Assembly (NCBI RefSeq): GCF_000306115.2
Contig: NZ_AKWX02000013.1
Location: 124,001 to 188,000 of the forward strand
DNA: 64,000 bases
Direction: 5' to 3'
Source: Leptospira wolffii serovar Khorat str. Khorat-H2
GTDB lineage: Bacteria; Spirochaetota; Leptospiria; Leptospirales; Leptospiraceae
Position 1 is the stretch's first letter, and each line of letters opens with the position of its first letter. The notes under the pieces were generated by a model, which searched no databases, had not been told where the DNA came from, and saw only the letters and a program-made list of their open reading frames with translations. A program made the position numbers and the translations under genes. Shown one piece after another: positions 58,110 through 64,000 of the stretch.

Positions 58110-59330
58110 ATGAAATCCGCCGAGACTCTCAATAAACCAAAAACGGTTAAAAATGAAATCTTTCTCATTCTACTTTTAGCAAGTATTCAGTTCACGAACA
58201 TCATGGATTTCATGATTATGATGCCTCTCCAGGATTATTTTCTGAAGCAATTTGGAATCGAAACAGGCGTCTTTTCTTTGATCCTTTCTTCCTATTCGAT
58301 AGCCGCGGCAATTGCCGCTCTGGTCGGCGCGAATTTTATCGATCGATTCAATCGGAAATCGGCGGCGGTCTTTTTGTACTCAGGGTTTCTAGTAGGTACT
58401 ACATTATGCGCGTTGGCGGATTCTTATATATTTCTGCTATTTGCGAGGGTTGCCGCAGGGATCTTTGGGGGAATGGTGACCGGAGTCGTATTATCGATTA
58501 TCGGAGACGTTTTTCCGATTGAAAGGCGGGGAAGGGCTATGGGGGGAGTCATGGGCGCCTTTTCGGCAGCTTCCGTGCTGGGGGTGCCTTCTGGATTGAG
58601 GATCGCCATGCATTTCGGTTGGAATTATACCTTCGGATTCATAGTAGTGCTTGCAATTCCGATTTTGGTATTGGCAGTAGCTTATCTTCCTAGTCTTCCC
58701 TCCCAGTTGGATCGGTCCAAGCCCTCGGATTCGGGGCAATTTAAGAAGGTAATCTCCGATCCGAACCATTTGAGGGCCTTCGCATTCTTTATGTCCGTGA
58801 TTTTGGGGGGATTGACTGTAGTAACTTCTATAGCCGTGTATATGGAGAGGAATATGGGGTTCTCTAAGACGGATGTGAGCAGTATCTACGAAATCGGCGG
58901 TATTTTTACATTTGTTTCTTCCTGGGTCATAGGGGCTCTTTCGGATAAATTCGGAAAGCATAAGGTTTTCGTGAATTTGGTCTTAATCGCTTTGGTGCCG
59001 ATTCTGTTGATTACCCACCTACCTAAGAATCTTCCCATCTATCTGACTCTAACAGTTACTACCTTCTTTATGGTTGTGGTATCCGGAAGGGTGATTCCTG
59101 CGATGGCGCTCTTGACTTCTTCCGTTCGTCCGGAGCTGAGAGGTAGCTTTATGACTCTGAACTCCAGTCTACAGAATGTGGCGACGGGAATCGGAGCTCT
59201 TCTCGCCGGTGCAATTCTCGTTCAGCTTCCGGATGGATCCTTTGAGCGCTTCGATATAGTCGGATATTTCGCAATAGGCTTTAACCTTCTTGCTCTTTAT
59301 CTTTCAAGAAAGATACGAATCGTATCCTAA
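58110..59330 (+). CDS. MFS transporter, DHA1-like efflux permease
   Basis: 406 residues, 12 membrane helices. MFS motif A between helices 2 and 3 reads GANFIDRFNRKSAAV, the repeat motif in the C-half reads GALSDKFGKHKV, and motif C-like glycine-rich GVPSGLRIAMHFGW follows. The pattern suits AraJ/drug-efflux DHA1 exporters, driven by the proton gradient; the substrate is unknown. Start ATG 58110. The gene is monocistronic, followed by the long noncoding region. Confidence 0.88.
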   Translation: MKSAETLNKPKTVKNEIFLILLLASIQFTNIMDFMIMMPLQDYFLKQFGIETGVFSLILSSYSIAAAIAALVGANFIDRFNRKSAAVFLYSGFLVGTTLCALADSYIFLLFARVAAGIFGGMVTGVVLSIIGDVFPIERRGRAMGGVMGAFSAASVLGVPSGLRIAMHFGWNYTFGFIVVLAIPILVLAVAYLPSLPSQLDRSKPSDSGQFKKVISDPNHLRAFAFFMSVILGGLTVVTSIAVYMERNMGFSKTDVSSIYEIGGIFTFVSSWVIGALSDKFGKHKVFVNLVLIALVPILLITHLPKNLPIYLTLTVTTFFMVVVSGRVIPAMALLTSSVRPELRGSFMTLNSSLQNVATGIGALLAGAILVQLPDGSFERFDIVGYFAIGFNLLALYLSRKIRIVS

Positions 59331-59442
59331 TTCCTGAAAGTGAAAGGTCTAAGATTCGGAATAGCTAAAAAATTACGGACATTTCTTGACTTTTTAATGC
59401 GACAGAATACTGTCTGGCCACACGTTAAAGGAGGTGGTTTAG

Positions 59443-59496
59443 TTGAGTAGCGATAGTTGCAGCAAGAAAATGACCTGTGAGGTGGCTGAGCAATAG
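59443..59496 (+). CDS. possible 17-residue leader peptide
   Basis: A textbook AAGGAGGTG (59428-59436), the strongest ribosome binding site seen in the window, lies seven bases before TTG 59443. The frame encodes MSSDSCSKKMTCEVAEQ and ends at TAG 59496, inside the first arm of a hairpin. The binding site can pair with a downstream AGACCAC, so translation might be controlled by structure. Function unknown; it could be a leader peptide or an attenuator control ORF. Confidence 0.3.
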   Translation: MSSDSCSKKMTCEVAEQ

Positions 59497-59595
59497 CCCA
59501 GGCCTCTGCAAACGGCCCTTCGGGACCTATTGCAATACCATCAGACCACTGGCCTTTCTGAGTTCCGAGAATTGGTCACTTTCGGGCACTTTGAA

Positions 59596-59609
59596 GTAGA
59601 CGTTACTAC
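59596..59609. repeat. GTAG-N6-CTAC element, copy 1
   Basis: GTAGACGTTACTAC, 12 of 14 bases identical to copy 2. Part of a four-member set. Confidence 0.55.
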
Positions 59610-59681
59610 ACGAATACTGAAGGGGTGCAGGCGCTCAGAAGGTTTTAGTTTCTCTCTTTTGTGATCCGAGCTTTCTATTTT

Positions 59682-59695
59682 GTAGAAGGTACTAC
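59682..59695. repeat. GTAG-N6-CTAC element, copy 2 (inverted orientation)
   Basis: GTAGAAGGTACTAC, exact reverse complement of copies 3 and 4. With copy 3 it could form a 14-bp stem around a 47-base loop. Confidence 0.75.
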
Positions 59696-59742
59696 GGACT
59701 TTTCCCTTTGATACTATTCCTTTAAGTTACCGGTTCCGTTTT

Positions 59743-59756
59743 GTAGTACCTTCTAC
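59743..59756. repeat. GTAG-N6-CTAC element, copy 3
   Basis: GTAGTACCTTCTAC, identical to copy 4 and reverse complement of copy 2. Confidence 0.75.
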
Positions 59757-59829
59757 GGAGACAATGCCTTCCCCTATAGGATTCCCCAACTTTCTTTCTC
59801 GTATCTTCTCCGCTATCATTCCTCGATTC

Positions 59830-59843
59830 GTAGTACCTTCTAC
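59830..59843. repeat. GTAG-N6-CTAC element, copy 4
   Basis: GTAGTACCTTCTAC, the last of the set, 94 bases before the patatin start. Confidence 0.75.
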
Positions 59844-59936
59844 GCCCCTTAAGCTATCAGAATGCTCTTTCCTAATATTAGGTCTTGAAATTTGTCTGCA
59901 AGACCCAAGACTGACTCGAACACAGGTTCCGGGATC

Positions 59937-60818
59937 ATGAAACGAGCATTAATATTATCCGGGGGAGGCGCTAGGGGCGCTTATCATGCCGGGGTTTTGA
60001 AGTATTTGGAGGAAATCCGCTTTAAACCGGATATTGTCTGCGGGACCTCTGTAGGAGCTATTACCGCTTCCGCCTTAGGCTGCGGAATGGATGCGGCCAG
60101 GATTGTCCAGCTTTGGAAGTCTATAGAGGTCCAGAAGGTCATGAAATATTCCATCTGGAACGATTTTCTGGACCTGGTCTTCCGACGATTTTCCCCTTTG
60201 GCGGATACGACTCCATTAAAATATTTGCTCTATTCTCAATTAGATTTCCGTAATCTTCGCAAGAATCCCATGGAAGTAATCATCACCGCAGTGAATATTC
60301 TGACTGCGGAACTTGTATTTTTCGGGAATAAGGACATAGACATAGAGCACGTAATGGCTTCATCCGCTATTCCTCTTATCTTTCCCTGGCAATATGTGGA
60401 CGGAAAACCTCATTGGGATGGGGGAGTTATGGCCAATGTCCCCATTCTTCCGGCAGTAGAAAGAGGTGCCAAGGAAATCGTTGTAGTCTTATTATCTCCG
60501 GTCGGAGGAGTGAATATGGGTTTGCCTAGGAGTAGAAGGGAAGGTTTAGAAAGGGTATTTGAGCTATCCTTAATAGGATCTTTCCAAACGATCATGGCCA
60601 ATCTCCAATACCAGAAAAAGAAAAAAGAGAAAAAGGGATTCTCTAAGTCTTTGTTATCCTTCTCGGAGAAAGAAAAACCCGATTTCAAGATTCGCGTAAT
60701 CGGTCCTCGGACATCTTTGGGTTTCAGTAGCATTCTGAATTTCTCCCAGGTCCAAGCGGACTATTTGATTAGTCGGGGATATGAGGACGCAAAAGTGCAA
60801 TTTGGAGAGGATGAGTAA
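59937..60818 (+). CDS. patatin-like phospholipase
   Basis: 293 residues from ATG 59937; TTG 59892 would add an N-terminal tail that is not family-like. The oxyanion loop LSGGGARGAYHAG (7-19), nucleophile GTSVG with Ser38 and the DGG motif with Asp161 form the Ser-Asp dyad of the RssA/YlbK-type bacterial patatins. No signal peptide, so a cytosolic or membrane-associated lipid hydrolase. A basic loop (KKKKEKKGFSK, ~225) could contact membranes. Six bases before the glycosidase gene, so both form an operon. Confidence 0.92.
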   Translation: MKRALILSGGGARGAYHAGVLKYLEEIRFKPDIVCGTSVGAITASALGCGMDAARIVQLWKSIEVQKVMKYSIWNDFLDLVFRRFSPLADTTPLKYLLYSQLDFRNLRKNPMEVIITAVNILTAELVFFGNKDIDIEHVMASSAIPLIFPWQYVDGKPHWDGGVMANVPILPAVERGAKEIVVVLLSPVGGVNMGLPRSRREGLERVFELSLIGSFQTIMANLQYQKKKKEKKGFSKSLLSFSEKEKPDFKIRVIGPRTSLGFSSILNFSQVQADYLISRGYEDAKVQFGEDE

Positions 60819-60824
60819 TCGAAT

Positions 60825-62726
<1,902 letters not shown>

Positions 62727-62877
62727 CTTTTCTATAGAATGGGAATCCTTAAAATGGCGAGGTCGTAGACCCGGATCATGTTCTTTATTCGGGATCTTTC
62801 GATCGCAATGAATTTCAGATGAGAATGAATTGCGATTGTTACGATTAAAAAACGATTCTCGTAGAGGTGACTACAAA
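62727..62877. promoter_or_regulatory. upstream region of small lipoprotein, with inverted repeat
   Basis: TCGCAAT/ATTGCGA arms at 62803-62809 and 62829-62835 (19-base spacer) lie about 45 bases before the start at 62878. A possible operator; no gene seen. Confidence 0.4.
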
Positions 62878-63156
62878 ATGAAAAAAACGTATTCTTTAAT
62901 CCTTGCGATTCTTCTCCTTTCTTTGGCCATATCCTGCGGCGGAGCGAAAGTGAGCCAGGCGGAATGCGAACCGGTTGTAGGCGATCTGATCAAAAATCTG
63001 ACCGCCACTCAGACTCCGGATCAGCTGGAGAAATTCCAAGCAGTTCAGGCACAGATGACGACCCAATTGCTAAAAGAGTGTATGACGGGAAAATACGATC
63101 TAACCTGTTTAAGATCCGCAAAAACCATCACCGCTCTAGGTACTTGCAAAAAGTAA
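62878..63156 (+). CDS. small Cys-rich lipoprotein, Leptospira type
   Basis: 92 residues. Lipoprotein signal with LAISCGG, lipidated Cys20 after a short hydrophobic stretch. The mature part is helical with four further Cys (ECEP, ECMTG, TCLR, TCKK), probably in two disulfides. Size and Cys layout resemble the small lipoprotein family that occurs in many copies in leptospires (TIGR04454-like, from memory). Start ATG 62878 with AGAGGTGA upstream. Likely periplasmic or surface; function unknown. Confidence 0.82.
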   Translation: MKKTYSLILAILLLSLAISCGGAKVSQAECEPVVGDLIKNLTATQTPDQLEKFQAVQAQMTTQLLKECMTGKYDLTCLRSAKTITALGTCKK

Positions 63157-63237
63157 GCCTCTTTATATATAATTCGGGCCGATCGAGATTCATTGCATTG
63201 GTCGGCTCGAAAAATTCTTCTGAAACCCATCCTCTTT

Positions 63238-63549
63238 CTATTCGTTGATCAGAAAGAAACTCCTTTCTTCGCTATAACAGCCATGTTCTCTATATTGTCC
63301 GCTCGGGAAAAAGTGGATCCTTTGAGCGTATCGGAATCCGGATTCTACACATCGAAGGCAAATATCCCAACGGATTGCCCAATCACATTCTTCTTTTCTG
63401 AATGCCGGTAAAACTCGGAGCAAGGGTTTCACGGTCGGAGATTCTCCCGGAAAAGCGGATTCAGGAGAGGAGAATAGGGGAGAATGCAGTGAGAGTGTAA
63501 GAGCTACTACAAAGTATGCTGCATTAAGATAGAAGATTCTTAGAATCAT
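63238..63549 (-). CDS. possible exported Cys-containing protein
   Basis: 103 residues from ATG 63549. A hydrophobic N-terminus (~1-28, LNAAYFVVALTLSLHS) resembles a signal peptide, followed by a region with CDWAIRWDICLRCVESGF and more Cys. The composition looks more protein-like than the frames around it, but there is no strong ribosome binding site and the plus strand also has an open frame here. No family recognised. Confidence 0.42.
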   Translation of the reverse strand: MILRIFYLNAAYFVVALTLSLHSPLFSSPESAFPGESPTVKPLLRVLPAFRKEECDWAIRWDICLRCVESGFRYAQRIHFFPSGQYREHGCYSEERSFFLINE

Positions 63550-64000
63550 CGGGCTTCTTCAAAATTCTCCTCCTAATTCCTATCGGCCTCCTATTCCTTC
63601 CTCTGAATCACTCAAGATAAATTATGTCTCTAAGAGTCCCAAAATCCCGACAGAGATATGGGAATAGGATTGTAGTACCTTCTTCTCATTTTTGAAAAAT
63701 CTCTGATATCCCGAAGAGTTTGGAGGTTAGAGGAGGATTGTTAAGGCTTTATCAACCACTTGGGAATTTTGGTGAGAAGGAAGTGGATCTCTAAGAAACA
63801 AGCTCTTTTCAGGATTCCAGACAACGGCTCTTCCTTTTCGGTCCGGCAAATTTTATCTAAAATCCCTCCTTTTGTGTAAAAAGCTCCCGCTTAAGATGTT
63901 AATCCAAACGAAGCCCAAGAAAAGAACCAGGCGAGGGTAAGAATAAAGTAGAGATGGCTTAGAAGACGGAAATTACTTGAAATTCACCTTTCAAGTTGGA
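63550..64000. other. noncoding right end with repeat traces
   Basis: No supported gene. GTAGTACCTTCTTC at 63672-63685 differs by one base from the element near 59.7 kb. ACTTGAAA/TTTCAAGT arms (63975-63996, 6-base loop) form a perfect hairpin at the very end. A membrane-like frame on the minus strand ending at about 63895 has no start inside the window. Confidence 0.45.

Larger units (their letters stand above)
59386..59642 (+). ncRNA. candidate structured RNA or regulatory leader
   Basis: A possible promoter (TTGACT at 59386-59391, weak TACTGT at 59408-59413) precedes a stretch with dense self-complementarity: GCAATAG/CTATTGC (59490-59496 with 59527-59533) enclosing a C(TTCG)G tetraloop hairpin (loop 59519-59522), GTGGTTT/AGACCAC (59434-59440 with 59543-59549, one G-U) and CCTTTCTGAG with CTCAGAAGG (59553-59562 with 59634-59642, one bulge). 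It holds the small ORF at 59443. I do not recognise a known RNA family (not RNase P, tmRNA, SRP or a common riboswitch core). No clear terminator follows. Confidence 0.33.

Noticed and set aside
59386..59642. Cobalamin, TPP, c-di-GMP riboswitch, tmRNA or RNase P as identity of the structured region
   Set aside because: The conserved core motifs of these families (for example GCCACTG, CUGAGA with its partner, GAGGAAAGUCC) are missing or incomplete.
59596..59843. CRISPR array as explanation for the short repeats
   Set aside because: Repeats are only 14 bases, in mixed orientation, with unequal spacers, and no cas gene is present.
63193..63411. 72-codon plus-strand frame after the small lipoprotein
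   Set aside because: No ribosome binding site and low-quality composition; the opposite strand frame is more protein-like.
63824..64000. Minus-strand frame with a membrane-like end near 63895
   Set aside because: There is an in-frame stop upstream and no start codon within it; probably chance.

Overview
The window looks like chromosome of a spirochaete of the genus Leptospira. The grounds are gene content and gene structure: a bat operon with a fused BatB-BatC next to htpG, many SpoIIE-type (PP2C-like) phosphatases with sensory front ends, relaxed spirochaetal lipoboxes, a Leptospira-style small Cys-rich lipoprotein, and a CheA with a doubled CheW module. Base composition is moderate (by eye mid-40s percent GC), coding density is high, and ATGA/GTGA stop-start overlaps are common. 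Several features (ethylmalonyl-CoA mutase, wide signalling repertoire) would fit a free-living or intermediate species better than a reduced host-bound one, but the species cannot be named from this sequence.

Layout. 1-7342: end of a DUF58 gene, then an uninterrupted bat operon (membrane protein, BatA, BatB-BatC fusion, BatD) ending in htpG. 7394-16 kb: small exported and membrane proteins, a PhoX-like phosphatase, then a minus-strand signalling unit (Cache-HAMP-SpoIIE-TPR phosphatase, NAD-kinase-like protein, STAS antagonist), a fatty-acyl desaturase, and an exported caspase/CHAT-like protein with ankyrin repeats (to 17.0 kb). 17-22.4 kb: a large polytopic membrane protein, MeaB and a B12-dependent mutase of the ethylmalonyl-CoA type. 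22.4-28.4 kb: a membrane protein with a methyltransferase, and a tripartite ABC exporter (ATPase, double-FtsX permease, HlyD adaptor). 28.5-34.2 kb: a discoidin-like lipoprotein, a HisKA_2 sensor kinase, an ammonium-transporter-SpoIIE fusion and a metallo-beta-lactamase-fold lipoprotein.

34.7-46.7 kb is a chemotaxis island: cheA, cheW, an Aer-like PAS receptor, cheB, cheR and cheY, flanked by three related receiver/HATPase proteins in which the histidine-box position reads T, Q and H. This family is the best candidate for an undescribed system here. 46.7-57.8 kb: a FadL-family porin, an MpaB/Lcp-like oxygenase beside a small membrane protein that resembles fungal Pyr4-type terpene cyclases, a 1757-residue pseudokinase-AAA-GAF-SpoIIE protein, an SSS symporter and a diguanylate cyclase. 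58.1-64 kb: an MFS transporter, a 606-bp intergenic region with a candidate structured RNA, a 17-codon ORF with a strong ribosome binding site and four GTAG-N6-CTAC elements, then a patatin-like lipase with an endoglycoceramidase-like glycosidase, a small lipoprotein and a mostly noncoding right end.

Signal transduction dominates the window. Three SpoIIE-type phosphatases with different inputs (Cache, Amt, kinase-AAA-GAF), only one STAS partner, one HisKA_2 kinase, a GGDEF enzyme and a full chemotaxis pathway suggest a partner-switching plus taxis network that senses nutrients, ammonium and redox state. All functional statements rest on motif reading; no database search was run.
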